A DNA stretch of 64,000 bases from Abelmoschus esculentus (GCA_035048815.1 JAUCBN010000043.1:7629001-7693000), one strand, 5' to 3'; positions 22,368 to 35,966 are shown, numbered from the stretch's first letter. Notes: generated from the letters alone by a model not told the origin. Made by a program: numbers and translations.

Positions 22368-23722
22368 TGTTGCGTGTAAAAAGAGTGCGCAATTGGTGCA
22401 AGTGTACACGTCTCAAGTAATAAAGTGATAAGTATTATCGAATATCGTCTCCACAAGGATTAGTATACTTAATATGCTTTCTTGCGTCTTCTTGCTCTGT
22501 AGAAGAATTAAAATAAAAACACAAGTGATTTGGGTTGGAGTAAACTAAATAACGTGAATAATAAAACAAACTAAATAAAGAGAAAATAATTAGAAAGAGA
22601 AGATGACCAGGATCCAGTTGTGTTGTATTGTGTATTCAATTGACTTGTCTCTATCCAATGCAATCACACAACACTGCCTCGGCAGCACTGCAGTTTTACT
22701 GCCTCGACAATGATGATGTTCGTCCGCCGCGGCAATCCCTTGCTCTTGGGTAGACTTTACCAAGATTCAGCAAAGTGTCCTTTGATGACTCCGCTTATCC
22801 CTAAGTCGAATTACTTTTGATGACCAGTCCTTGATGATACCTCCCAGCGTGAATCAATTATACTCACCAACCAATCCCACACTTCTTTTAGCCGCTGAAA
22901 CTCTAACCTATTCCTAGGCCGAGTTAGTATTTTCCAGCTTAGAAAAATATCATACTTATCCCTTTCGTGAGCCTAACTCTCCCGATATTAGAAAAATAAA
23001 TCTCTCACAAACTTCTCTCCCGAGCTTGAATGTAAGAACAAAGAATAGCAAAGAATAAGCAAATCTTGATATTTTATTGCATTGAAACAAAAAAACAAAG
23101 TTCAATCTCTTCTCACAAATACTAAACAACCTTCACCTAAGCCTAAAAGAATTTAGAACATAATAAACAAAGAAAACTCTAAACTAATTTCCCTCGTGCA
23201 TTGTATGATGATTCTCCTTGGACGACTATGGTTTATATAGGCTTGACCTAGGGAAAACCTTTCCTAAGTAGGAGTAGAACTTGGATTAAAACACAAGTCA
23301 AGTACATAAATAAAATAATTGTTTTATTTCCAAGTTATTTCCGCAAGGATTCTTTTCCGCGTGGCTTTTGACTTGGGCTTTCTGCTCGCTTCCCAGCTTC
23401 GATCCTTGTGCTGTTTGACCAGAAACGTCCACCTCATTTTTCTCTTCAAATCGCCTACCATATCGTTACTTGTCCTTCAGCTGCTACCGCGGCCTCAGGA
23501 TCTACTTCGGCCTCAATTACTGCTTCGGCAGTGGATATTCCTGCGATTCAATAAAAGTTGCCGTAAAGCCTGTATTTTCTATAAATATCATCTTTATAAT
23601 TCACATAAGCAGAATATCTAAATATTTCACATTAAGTACATGCTTTGGTCCAAGTAGGTGTAGTTTAGGTGATTATTGTCCATGAAAGGTATAAAAAGTG
23701 ATAGTGAATTAAGCACTTATCA
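22368..23722 (-). repeat. 5' LTR of element B
   Basis: 1355 bp, the same length as the 3' copy at 4219-5573. TATA box CTATATAAAC (minus) at 23231-23240. The right edge meets GGGCT (23723-23727), the target duplication in element A gag. Confidence 0.93.
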
Positions 23723-24846
23723 GGGCTCATTGTTTCTTGATTTCCCCATGAAAATTTTGGATGTTGTCGCCATCCTGGATTATAGGTATTCGAGTAGGGA
23801 TTTTTGCTGCTTCGGTTGTAATTCCTCACATAATTAGTTGTTTCATGATTTCCTGGGCACTCGCTCTCATGATGATTGCCATGACATAATAAACATGCTG
23901 AACTGGCCATCTTCACTTCCTTCACCTCGTTGGAACGCTGGATGCTCTTCAACATGTTGGTGATAGCTGAGAGTTGGGCGGATAGTGAATCCTTAGCATC
24001 AAGCTCGAATGTTCCTTGTGCCTTCCTCCCGGTTCCAAGTCTTGTAGAAGGAAATTGATAGTCATTGTTGGCAATTCTATCAAGTATGTCAAATGCCTCC
24101 TCGGGTGATTTGTCTAACAAAGTTCCAATTACCGAGGCATCTAGCATCATCCTTGTCAGTGCATTGACTTCGTTGTAGAACATCACAACTTGAGTCCAAT
24201 CTTGAAATCCATGGTTTGTACACTTGCGAATGAATCCCTTGTATCGATCCCAACATTCACACATCGACTCGTCGTCACCTTTTCGAAAAGAAGCAATGTC
24301 ATTTCTAAGTTGAGTATTGAGATTCAGAGGATTATACCGCAACAAAAAACTTTTGCATAGATCTGCCCATGACTCCATCGATCCAGATGGTACTCCACTC
24401 AACCACGCCCTTGCTCGGCCACATAGAGAATAAGGGAATAACTTGAGCTTCAAGACATCCTCATGAACTCCTTGTTGACGGAATGAGTCAAAAACTTCTA
24501 AAAATGCTCGGATATGCTGCCTTGCATCTTCATACGCCATCCCTCCAAATTGCCCAATCAAGTTAAGCATATTGAACATGATAGGCTTAAGTTCGAAATG
24601 TGTAGCTGTGATTTCTGGTGCCACGATGCCAGGATTAAGATCATCCAAGATAGGATTCAAATGATCCCTAATAGCTCTCGGTCGAGGTCCAGCAGCGTGC
24701 TGATTTGCCCCGACATTTTGAACTACTAGGTCTTGCATTATTGGTGGGTCCATAGCTCTACGTTGATTACGCCTTCTTTGACGAAACAAACGCTCAATTT
24801 CAGGCACTATAGGATAGAGAGGTCCTTCAGTAGACCTTCTGGACAT
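23723..24846 (-). pseudogene. Element A gag N-terminal part (uninterrupted up to the insertion)
   Basis: Capsid and nucleocapsid precursor starting at 24846 (MSRRSTEGPLYPIVPEIER), about 100 bp after the primer site. Gag domain: LNPGIVAPEITATHFELKP, QFGGMAYEDARQHIRAFL, LFPYSLCGRARAWLSGVPSG, ECWDRYKGFIRKC. Zinc knuckle CLLCHGNHHESEC at 23857-23895 (CX2CX3HX4C). Insertion of element B cuts it at residue 375; the rest is at 3821-4213. There are no stops in this part, unlike the same region in B, C and E. Confidence 0.9.
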
Positions 24847-24946
24847 ACACTGAAAAGAAAAACAAATAAAACAAGTAAAACTGAACTAAAAAATAAGCTA
24901 AGTAAAACGAAAATGCCAAGATAAAAATGACAAACTTTACTCTTGC

Positions 24947-24967
24947 CGATCCCCGGCAACGGCGCCA
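24947..24967 (-). promoter_or_regulatory. Primer binding site of element A (tRNA-Asp)
   Basis: The minus strand reads TGGCGCCGTTGCCGGGGATC, an exact complement to the 3' end of plant tRNA-Asp as I recall it. It is 6 bases from the LTR end. Confidence 0.9.
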
Positions 24968-24973
24968 AAAACT

Positions 24974-26739
24974 TGGTGTGTTCTGTGTAGTGCTATAAAT
25001 GATGTATGTGAACAAACATATATGTGCAGTCAAATTTGTCAAGGCAAAAAAGTGTCACTAACTAAAAAGGAAAAACAAAGTTAAGATATAAACAAGAGAA
25101 AATGGATATGTACGGTGAAGTGTTATGTGGAAATGCTATGGCAATTCTAGAATGCAAGCAACTAAAATATGCCACGGCAAAATGGTATGGATGATGAATG
25201 CAAGGTGAATGTATGGTGATGGTGCGAGAGTGTAAAGCAGTGTGATTGTAAGATAACAAGTAAAAATAAAGAAAGCAGTTTGTAAATGCGGAGGCAAAAA
25301 AGGATACAAGAACACGTTTTAAACTTTATGTTGTACTAACCCTCTATTGATGAACTCTCTCGGGAATGACTGGTGGTGACTTCATGGTTTCTTACCCCTT
25401 ACCGGTACCTAACATATGGATGTTACGGTGTATACCTACTTGACAGAGGTCTCTAAAGTTTTCCCGCTCTTTCGAGTCATAGGAACCTGATAGACTAAAA
25501 TTTCATGGCATCTCGTGTCACTCGAGTAGTACTAGCCTATCGATAAAGCACACTCCTTTTAGTCGTTGAAGCCTTCACCTACACCTCTTTCGAGTGCTCT
25601 AGGATCCAACTAGGCTCTATTTGCAGTCTAGAACCCATTGCTCACGTAGATCCTCCCTTAGCTCCTTTCGGATGATCTAAGGATCTATAGCTACGCCTCT
25701 TCCGAGTGCTCTAGCATGTACCTAAACACGGGACACTTTCGTGCCCCTTAAAATGCCTAAATAATTATCAACAATGAGAAAAGCAAATATACAAACACAT
25801 AGATAGAAGGCAATATATTAAATAGAAATAAAAGTTAATCATCCACAAAAGCAACCACCTAAACAAAGCTTACATGGTGGAGCTAAATGTTAAGAAATAT
25901 CATCCACATAATCCTTAATCATTTAACAAACATCCTCATAAAAATATAAAAGAAATAAAGCAAGGAAGGAGGACTAGAAGACACCCTCGGTGTGCACAGC
26001 CGCCGGCTCTTCAACCACCATGAGACGCCTTGGTGTGCTAGCCCCTTTTGGGTGCCTAGCACACCACTCCCTTCGAGCTCTATCAATGGAGGTCCCCTTG
26101 GCCGGAGTTTGGAGGATAAAGGTGGGAGCTTTCCACCGCCGTAAAAACCACACCAAAGGTCTATCTTTTCTGTGTTTTTATTCCTCAAAAAGGCCTCTCC
26201 TTTTTCCTTAGGTCACCATGTCTTTAATAAGGGTGAAAACCGTAAAAGATAGGCAAAAATCCATTTCTACCCCCTTCACGTGCTGGCATTTCTGCAGGGC
26301 TGGCAGTGGTGACAGTGGTCCCCTACTGAGGTGGCTCTCAAGCAGGCAATATTGCTGTGGTCCCCTACCCAGGTGGCTGCGGCCAGGCTGTAGTGGTCCC
26401 GACCGGCTGTAATGACACCATCTGGCACTCTTATCAAAATATCTCTTTGTCGTCTAGCTCAGCACATGAGTCCTCTAGCTTTGCCATGACATTTTCCCAT
26501 CACTATCTTTCTGTGAATGCCATGACAAATTGCCTCAACTTCCATATTTTCTTCACCTGCACAACACAACTAAATAGACCTTTCCCATTAAATAACACCT
26601 ATTGCCACATAAAAATACCAAGGCATATCTAGAAGACTACATGCAATGTCATGAACCTAAATGCAACTAAATGAACCTATATGAGCCTAAAGACACTTAA
26701 TAACTTAAGTAAAAAGGCCTAAAATATAGCCTTTTTGCA
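24974..26739 (-). repeat. 5' LTR of element A (right edge approximate)
   Basis: Begins next to the primer site (minus-strand end ACACACCA). The outer edge is placed at 26739, where the minus strand could start TGCAAAAAGGC, because coding-like sequence of another kind begins there. The partner LTR is outside the window, so the edge is not confirmed. The LTR has two copies of a CAGTGGT/GTGGTCCC motif near 26300-26400 and one TGCCACGGCA at 25170. It is of a different family from the B/C LTR. Confidence 0.55.
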
Positions 26740-28933
26740 GTGTTATCAAAAGGTAAAGGCAAAGCAGTTGAAGGTGAACATGCAATGGACATAGGGTGAC
26801 CCTCAATAAGATCATTAGAGGCATCAATTGGAAGATTTTGAGCAGGATTTTGAAAGTGAGAATCTATATTATTTCCCAATGGAGGTTGATGAATAAAAGA
26901 CGCTAAGAACAAAAATGGAATAATTGAAAAAAATCAAAGCATGTAGATATTGCAGTGGAAAGAGTATAAGGAGCTCCAAATACAATAGTTTAAAAATTTT
27001 AAAAAAAAGTAAAACTTAATTAAATAAAGTTACAAATATAAGGGTCCTATAAATATATAGACCATTACATTTAAATACTTGTACTCTACCTAAAAGACAA
27101 TGCCAAAGTTATTTTTTTATGGTTCTCCGTAACTCACGATCTACCTACTTACCTATAAACAAAAACACAATTTCAAACTCTAAGCTAACAAAGTTCAGTG
27201 TCTATACAACCTTTCGATAATGTCTCAAGTGAATCATAATTATGTGCATGTTAAATGAGATATGATAAATAAAGCAATGACACTAGTATGGCCTCCTAAA
27301 CATATGACATGCACAACAATATTTTAAAGCATAAATATATTAATAAACAAACTAGAAGTAGGCCCAATGTCACCGACACTAAACATACTCATGTATTAAA
27401 TCTTATATCTAGCTACTTAGAATCTCACATTAAGCTAATATACACAAAATCTCACATTGAGCTATTATACTAAAAATCTCATACCGAATCTTCACTCAGG
27501 ACCTCTCATCGAGTGAGGCTCAAAACCTCGCATCGAGCAAGACTCATCACTTAGAATCTCACATCCGATAACCTTCATACATCACCCGAAATCTTACATA
27601 GGATGACCTTTATTATTTTGAAACACACACTCACTGGGTATTCGGATCTCACCAAACAAAGACTTATAAAAAAACAAATGTCCTCACCAGATAAAACCAC
27701 AAATGATTATTAAGGATCCCTAAACTTTTCTATTACAATCTAACCTTTTAATGACCAACACAATGCAAGCCATATAAGTCATAAAAATATTTAAAACACT
27801 AATTCTATGTTTTAATATTTATTCAACACCCCAAGAGGCCCTTAGAAATCTTAACCATAAAGTGTGAAACCTCTGAACTCAAAACGTTAAAACTTGAGTA
27901 AATTGTTTTACCCATATCGATACGCTTCCACTCGTATAGGTACTCCTCTCTATGTACCGGTACTCCCATGCGAGTACTGACACTAAGTTTATATTTGAAG
28001 CCTTTGATCCATTAAGGCATATCAATACATTTACCTAGCGCTCCAGTATATTGCATCGATACTAACACATCTCGTACCGGTCATGAAGCTCATATCGGTA
28101 CACTTTTTGTGTGTTGATTTTTGGAATAGTACCTGGATTCTAAAATCATGCACCCATACATGTAACCCTTTTAGGATTCATCTATTTTATTATAAGGTGT
28201 ACTGATATTTTAAGGTAAGAGGCTTAGAAATCTCTTGTTTTGACCCCAACACTAAACCAATAATTCCCAAAACGTTCCTACATGTTATGTGAAGTGTTTA
28301 AGTGTATTTCTAGTAATTTTTAACCCAAAACAACATCAAATTAAAATGTTACCATTGATGAATAAATTAAGCTTTATCCTAACCAAATCTTCATAAATCA
28401 ATAGAACATGTAAATAAGGATGATGAAAATGAATACACATGATTTGAGAGTGTACAAACCTCAAAAAGCAAGTTGGAAGAACCTTCCTCCAACCTTTTAA
28501 AACTTTTCCTTGACTAAGCTCTTGGACGTATCTCCAAACTCTCTCACTATAAGATGACTACCAAAGAATTATTACTCCATTTGAATGATTTTAGGAAGCT
28601 AAAAAACAATTTTAATAATACTTTGAACTTCCCAAACATTATTCTTGCTTTCCCCTAAAACCCATATTAAAACCTCAACCTTATTCATTTTTAATTATTC
28701 TTGTCTTATTGTATAAATCCTTTAAATCTAAATAAACTATATTTTATAAGTTAAACGCAATTCCACGATCCAAACCTCAAAACCTAACATTTGAAGATGG
28801 TTTTGGGAGAGAGAATAGACTAAAAAAGAGGTAGAAGATAATAAAAGAGGATGATATCATGTTTTCTATAAAATACAAAAATTAAATCTCTTTCATCCCT
28901 CCATTTTTAACCTAATTTTTCAATTACCAAAAT
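26740..28933. other. Unassigned AT-rich decayed repeat sequence
   Basis: No gene found. A minus-strand open stretch at 26740-26912 has coding-like composition (IDASNDLIEGHPMSIACSPS) but no family I recognise. At 27415-27610 the motif ATCTCACAT(N)GAG recurs about six times at irregular spacing. At 27910-28110 there are repeated GATAC/GGTAC words. This may be a very old LTR. Confidence 0.4.
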
Positions 28934-31136
28934 TGTAACCCCCTCGACCCAGTCTAGACACAACCAGACTCACACGAGCTACATGGGAAATATCGAGGCT
29001 AATCCAGAGACTCTCCTCGATAAACAACCCTATGTTTTAGTGCCACTTTTTTCTTTATCTTATCTAGATGCTTTATTTTGATCCTACATATCCATGCATA
29101 GAGTATATTCAATTGCAGTGGAAACAAATAAGAACGAGTCCTAAAACATACAGACATGCTTCAGGGAAATCTTTAATTAGGTTCATTATGCATGCATCTC
29201 AAATTTCAGTCCTAAATACACGTTAACCACATATCATATACAACTTACTAGATGCATTGCAACCTAGTTAGCAACACTTGATTCAACTCATAAATAATCA
29301 TGCTTCATTATCAAAAATCACATAAACACATATAAGAACAACATCAATATATTCAACATGATTTCTAGATGCATTACAACCTAAATAACAACATCATAGA
29401 TTCAGACATAGGGATAACAAGAATAAAACTTTAAGATACTTCAATTTAATATCTTAATAGTCAATTACATGTTCAAGTAGGTAATTCAAACCCAGATCAC
29501 ATATCTTAACATATAACATCCTGACTAAAGGCAACACAACTTAATTTCAACATAAGGTTCATAAAGCTATCATTCAAGCAAGATCAACATTAATAAACAC
29601 CAAACATGTATAAGCATACGACTACTACAAGTCTTATCAATATAACAATATTCTTAACATAGTAACCCATCCCCATTGCTCTCTCACTACAACTAATGTT
29701 ATAAAGACATACTTGAGCTTTGACTTGGCGGTTACCTCGATCCTTGCTTCTCTTTGCTGTCCCCACACTACATACTCTGCATTATAAGGTAAATGAGAGG
29801 GTAAGCATAAGCTTAGTGAGTGAATAAAAACATATTTAAAAACAGCCCATAATATACCAAAATCAATTTTAAAACAAGTCATGCTCTAAGTAAAAAAAAT
29901 GTCCATGGCTGTCAACGCCACTATTTGAAAAACAACAAGTGTACCATGGCTCAAGAGCCACAAAACATTTTCATTTAACTTTTGAAAACACATGCTTAAT
30001 AAGCATAGCACAATTAATCACATGCATAATCAGGAACAATATAAAAACCATGAAAACAACCCTAAACTTTTGAAAACAAAACCATGAGAGCATCAAAACA
30101 ATATAAAAATAGTATCATGAACATTTAATCACATGTAAAACATGAACATGACAAAATACATAGTAAAGAAAGACGTAATATAGTATTTTCAAGAGAGCAA
30201 AACTTAAAAACTTACGTCCGATTATAGGGAGTTTTTTCACACCTTCCTTACACCCAAACCTCTATAAAATAGATTTAAAACACTGTCGAAGCAGCCCACC
30301 CTCATAAATCACTCACTGATAACAATTCTTGCTCGCTAAGTCACCAGTTTGATCAAAAACTCCTTCAAACGAGATAACCTAATTCTTGCCCTGTTTCAAG
30401 CATAAAAAAATAAGGATTTAGTTCTCCTAATCGCACACAATAACTCCCAAGTCGAACAGTCCCTCAAACCTATCAAAACCTTAACCGAAAATTTTCCGAA
30501 AACAACCAAACTTCTCCTAAGCCTTTAGTCCGGGATTAGGAATTTTGAAAACACTTTCTAGGTTTTAAAACGATAAAACAATGAGAAAACTAGAAAATTT
30601 TAAGAACAAAAGTTATATTATTTGATTCAAATGAAATTAGATGAAAAAGAAGAGTTTTTTACCTTAAAAGTTGATTGAATGGTTGCCTCCAATGAGGGAA
30701 AACGAAAATTATGATAATATGATAGGTTTTTAATATTTAAATAGAGTTTTAGAGTTAAAAATTGAGTTTAATTAGTTATTTGAGTTAAATATAATTTTTG
30801 GACTTATTTAATTAAAATTTGGAAAGCTTAGACTAGTTAGGATTATAATTGGATTAAATTCCCTTAAAGATTCAAAGTTTTGGCTTGTTTTATAAAATTT
30901 TTCTCAAATTTTCAATTTTATAAAATAGTCACTAATTTTAAATTAATAGAGTTTGAAGGGTAGATTTTCGAAATTAAGTTGACCAAAGCCAAAAATACAT
31001 TTAATTTGTATTTTAGGATATTTTCCATAATTTATTTCGCTTAAAAAATCAATTTTTAAGAATTTAATCCCGAACTAGGCTTAATCGGCTAAACCGGCCC
31101 ACTAACTTTTAGGCCTAATTTTGGGGCAATACAACA
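28934..31136. mobile_element. Possible solo LTR (2.2 kb, family unknown)
   Basis: Starts TGTAACCCCCTCGACCC and ends GGGGCAATACAACA, giving TG...CA ends; the minus-strand reading ends in GTCGAGGGGGTTACA, reminiscent of chromovirus LTR ends. The flanking bases AAAAT and TAAAA are not a clear duplication. No primer site or coding region adjoins. The orientation is probably minus. Confidence 0.35.
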
Positions 31137-31980
31137 TAAAAGGTTCCTGAAACCAAAATTGAAACTTTCCAACACATCCTCGACTACACCCCACCAAACA
31201 TTTGATCGCGACTTACCTTAGACCAACTTAACCAAGGAAGAGTCTCACTCACAACTCCATCACTGTACCAGATCTCTCACACAGACTTAACTGAGCAACC
31301 TCTCTCGTAACTCTTTCACAACCCTAACTTGCCCCACAAAACAAACACCCATTGCATTCAACCTTACGCAAGCCAAACCACCCTCGGTAGCCAAAATTCA
31401 ACTAAACCTGCAATACTGAGCAGTTCCCAGCCTTGTGTCCCCAAACCTACCATCTTACTCATCTCAAAGGTAGTACCTCCAACTTAAGGTTAGGCCACCA
31501 CAACTAACTGAACATCACACTTCAAACTTCGATGTCCACGCTCCGTTAACTGCATTGATACTCAACTCAAAACTTCTTCCCAACATTAACTCACCGATAA
31601 AGCAAACTATCTCCCCACCTATACCATAACAAAACCAAGACTTGTGACACTCTTCCTTCCACCCACCCTAGCATCTCTTATTTTACAACCTTGCCAAGGA
31701 AACAACCATATAGATAAAACATCAACAAACATGAACCCACCGAACACAAACTCTCACTACACCTTTCGATAAAAGCAAGCTCATAAGATCGAGCAACCAA
31801 TATAGTCCATAAATTGTCCAGAGACCCCCGTCACACAACTCAAACATCACCTTAACCTAACTTTACCCGAGGTAAACCCAACTCAACTCCTCAAAAACAC
31901 AATATGTGTACTTTCCACCTATACGGAACAACCAAAGCCTTCTAAGGTCACAACAAAACCATGATTCAAACACATGATAC
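31137..31980. other. C-rich, G-poor non-coding target sequence left of element T
   Basis: No ORF or recognised element. Its strong A/C bias on the plus strand continues on the other side of element T (46423-46722) and beyond the next solo LTR (48047-49000), so these are parts of one old sequence opened by later insertions. Confidence 0.45.
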
Positions 31981-32369
31981 TGTAATCACTAATTTTATCC
32001 GGGGTTGTAAAACCCGGTTTAATTTTCTGTTTTAATTTTAATAACGGGCTTGAATTTTAATCCAAAAAATATTATATTAATATATGTGTAAATATATTTA
32101 GTTTGAGCTATTTAAATCAAAATCCAAAAAATTATTTTCTTCTTTTATATATATATATATCACATCTTATAAAAATAAAAAATATTAATTTATATGTTAA
32201 AATTATAATTTGTAATTATTTTTATATTATGTTCTTTTAAGAAATTCAAAAAATTATTATAAATATTATCAGTTTTAAAAAAAATAATAAAATACTTAAT
32301 ATGTTTGTTTTATTTCTGTTTTAACAAATTTAATATTATTATTATTTATTCCCTTTCAACTTTCGGTTT

Positions 32370-35233
32370 TGTAATCACTAATTTTATCTGGGGTGTTAAA
32401 CCCGAATTTAAATTTTCATTCAATTCAAATAACGGGCTTTGTTTTTATACATGTCTTTAACCTTATAAATATTAATACTATAATTTGCACTTATTTTTTA
32501 TTACATATTTATTATTAAAACTCCAAAAATATTACTATATATTATGGTTAATAAAAAATATTTTAGTAATTATGCTTATTACCAATGGAAAATTACAAAA
32601 ATATGTTACTATATTATTTTCTTTTTCGTTATATATATAATTTTAACTTTCTTTTTTAAATGAATTTTTATATTAATTATTATTATTATTATTATTTAAA
32701 TATTGTTTTGGTTTATTATTACTATTTATTATTAACAGATTAATAATTACAAACCCATAATAAATAATAACAAGCTCACATTTATAAATTAATTTTACAA
32801 TTCAATAATTATAAACCCATTAAATAAAATACAAGCCCGATAATAATTAAAATAAACCCAAAACAAATTTTGATTGCAAAGCCCATTCCTTGAGCCCAAA
32901 CCCGGATTAATCAGAAAACCCTAACTAATTCCCTTTATTATCCCTTGCGCAGCCAACTAATAACCGTTAGATCTGGCCACGATCTAACGGTCCAGATTAA
33001 AGCCAGGAGAACCTTCCAGCTCTCTGCATACGTCACGCGCCGACCAGTGGACTTCCCACGCGTGCGTGCCTTCCACGCTGGGGACTCTTCAGTTGCCGAT
33101 TGCCTCTTCGCTCCCCCGATCGCTCATCCACCGTCCGATCATCATTCCGGCAGCCACAATTATACATGCAAACAACAAGGAATTATCAGAAATTCATATT
33201 CGTACAAAGGACAAACCAAAAATAGATATTTCTGAGCTAAATCGACAAATAACAGAGCCAAAACGCCAGAAATGCAGAGAATTACAACCGATTAGGCAAC
33301 AAACTCAGAGATTCACAGAGAAATTCGTCCAACAATATCAGAATGCATCAGAGGCTACATGAATACATCCAAGAATTGTACAAAATCAGAGGCAAACCAA
33401 TAGGAAAATTAGGAGCAATTTTCTCTTTTTCCATGTATTCTCGGTTATAAAAACCGAAAGAAACAACTTGTAAGGGATCGATTCCCACCAGTTTTCATCA
33501 ATAGAGACTAAAAACTTTTAAGAGGTATATCCTTTCTTTTGCATATAGGAATCAAAATAGTTTAGGGTTAGTGATTTTACCTTCGAGTGAGAACCCCGAG
33601 TCTTCGGCTGTTTCCTTTCGTCCCTCCTCCTTAGCCGACAAGAATCCTCGTGCTTTCGAGCGTTGTTGGTGAGCCGAAGGGAGAAGAGATCCTTTTTTTC
33701 CTTCGTGTTTCGTTTTAAGAACTGAAAAAACGTCTATTTTTTAGGGTTTTTGATTCGGTTTTTGGTTTCAATAAGAGAAAAAGGTATTTGTTTTTCGTTT
33801 TTGCTTTCGAAAAAGAGGATTTTTGGTGGTGGTTTTCTGGAAAAACGAAGGTGGCGCCTGGGTTTTGAAGATGAACACTTTGAATGTTCATCTTTTCTGG
33901 GTTTATTGAAGAACAAAACAGAGAAAAACTTGTTTTCTCTTTGGGTTTTCGGACAGAAAATGAGGGGAGTGGTGATTTTAATTTTCTATTTAACTTTTAT
34001 ACCCAACCCCCTCATTTAAAAACGGTTTAATAACGTTTTAAAACCCTCCGTCCCATAATTATCAGCCCCGAGGTCCTTCAAACTTTGTTTCCTCTTTCAT
34101 TTTAGTCACCGATTCGATGATAATCAGTGTTTTAAAATTGGTTTTATTATTATTGAGCCCCTCCGTGCTTTATAAACCTTTCTCCAGGCCCTTTCTCACA
34201 TCAAAATAACCATTTGAGGGCCTAAATGTTTTTTAATTATTTCGTTTTGGTCACTGATTTCAGTTATATTTTCCTTTTATTTTGGTTTTATTCCGAGCCA
34301 GTCCCTCCGTGTTTCTTGTTAAGCTTTTGGGCCATTTCTCTTTTTTAAATCACCTCCCCAGTCCTTGTGATTTTGTTTTGTTTTTCAATTCCATCACTGA
34401 TTTACATTTGTTTTTTTAATTTTGTTTTAAAATTCAGTTTTTAATCCATTTTGGTCCTATTTATAGAATCAAAAACTATTTCTATTATTTAAATGTTTAC
34501 TTATTCGTTTATTTATTCATGTTTAAAGTTATTTTTATCATGCATGTGGATGTATATATTTGTTTTATTATTCATGTTATATTGTTTATGTGTAGCATGT
34601 TTTTGTTTTATTATGTTTTCAATATTATGTCATGCATATTTCATCTTTTTTTTATTTATGTTTTTTTATTATGTACATACATCTTTTATTCGTGCATATT
34701 TACTTATCTTTGTTGTCCATTATTCGTATTTTGTTGTGTTGTGTATATATATATCATGCATATCTTATTTTTGGTTTTTATCTTATTGTTCATATACTTG
34801 TCTTTTATTTTACATGCATATATTTTGTAAATATTGTTCACATTATTTTTGTCTAAGATCAAACTCCATTAATTAATCAACCTAATTAATACGTCTTTAT
34901 TAGGTCGTAACGGGCCTGACACCAAACGTAATGGTGACGGTGTATGCGTTTACCTTCGAATAAAGACACGGTAAAAATAAAATTGAATCTGAATTTTTAA
35001 ACAAATAATTAATTTAATGCCACTTTAAATCAGAAAATTCTAAATTAATTAAGCGGTATTTTGATAAAGGTGTCAATTTTAGGCGGTTTTTAACGCTAAC
35101 ACCGTTTTAAATCGTAACCGACTCTCGAACCCATTTTTTTAAACGAATCTCTGGTTTTCCCGGTGTCCGGTCTACCAAAAGTGACTGGTGGCGACTCCAA
35201 ATCCCTAACCCTAATTTTTAACGAATCGCTACA
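32370..35233 (+). mobile_element. Solo LTR of a relative of T inside the 5' LTR of T
   Basis: 2864 bp, starts TGTAATCACTAATTTTATC and ends AACGAATCGCTACA, flanked by a perfect duplication GGTTT (32365-32369 and 35234-35238). The 3' LTR of T is continuous at the matching point (near 43420). It shares the general LTR plan but has clearly diverged. A TATA-like TATAAAA at 33446 lies between TCGGTT and AACCGA. Confidence 0.93.
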
Positions 35234-35235
35234 GG

Positions 35236-35266
<31 letters not shown>

Positions 35267-35966
35267 TTCTTTATTTGGTATCTTATATTATAAAACCCAA
35301 AAATATTAAATAAAGAACAACCCATGTTATTAATATTATCAGTCCATGTTACAAAAATTAAATCCAATAAAATACATCAGCCCATTAAATTATTTACATG
35401 ACCCAAACAAATTTAATTCAAGCCCGGTTTTAATTATTTCTTGGCCCAATTACATAGCCCTAAACCCGGATGACCTAATTATAATGAAAACCCTAATCCC
35501 TTATTTTATTGTCTGCGCAGCCAATGTTCGACCATTGGATCTAATTTAGATCCAACGGTCTAGATTACACCACAGAAAGATCTAGATTTCCACACGCATT
35601 GCACGTGCGCCGGAACAGCTCCCCCACATGCGCGTCGTGACCACGCGCAAGACTTTTCCGCTTCCGGGTGAATCCTCGACTGCCTCCATCGCCGATCAAC
35701 CTGCGGTGGTCCCCTCGTTTTTTCGGCATCAACACGTGCAAAAACAAACAAAAAATTCAGAATCGTACAACCAATACCACACCAAATTTCAGAGAATATT
35801 AGTGTTTCAGAGGCAAAAACGCAGATTGACAGAGTATAATCGACCAAATTCGCACCAAAATCCGACAATTTCACAGAAATATCAGAGGATGTAAACAACC
35901 AAGCCAACAATTTCAGAACCAATAGAATTTTTTAGGAGCATTTTTATTTTCATTTTTCTCATGTAA

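Larger units (their letters stand above)
4219..23722 (-). mobile_element. Element B: Athila-like Ty3/gypsy retrotransposon with three-ORF layout, nested in A
   Basis: Bounded by two LTRs of exactly the same length, 1355 bp, that look nearly identical by eye (4219-5573 and 22368-23722), each TG...CA in the minus reading, and by a perfect duplication GGGCT. Minus-strand order: 5' LTR, degenerate tRNA-Asp primer site, gag, protease, RT, RNase H, integrase, third ORF, two polypurine cassettes, 3' LTR. Element C (with its duplicated target) and a solo LTR lie inside it; without them B is about 11.2 kb, a usual Athila size. Every coding part carries stops or frameshifts. Confidence 0.93.
1..26739 (-). 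mobile_element. Element A: outer Athila-like Ty3/gypsy retrotransposon, split by element B, 3' end outside window
   Basis: Minus-strand element in two blocks, 1-4218 and 23723-26739. The gag reading frame stops at 23723 and resumes at 4213, and the 5-bp sequence GGGCT sits at both edges (4214-4218 and 23723-23727), so one insertion, element B, separates the halves. The order is 5' LTR, primer site, gag, protease, RT, RNase H, integrase. From 24846 down to about 540 the gag-pol frame is one continuous frame broken only by stop codons, apart from the insertion. The third ORF, polypurine tract and 3' LTR lie left of position 1. Assignment to the Athila lineage rests on gag and protease sequence and the tRNA-Asp primer site. 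Confidence 0.85.

Noticed and set aside
25919..26211. Overlapping ORFs in the LTR of A
   Set aside because: Short, on both strands, no family resemblance, within an LTR.
34493..34876. Hydrophobic 127-codon ORF (also 37012-37395 and 45544-45846)
   Set aside because: They come from T-rich low-complexity LTR sequence. Similar frames overlap in several registers, with no conserved start or domain.
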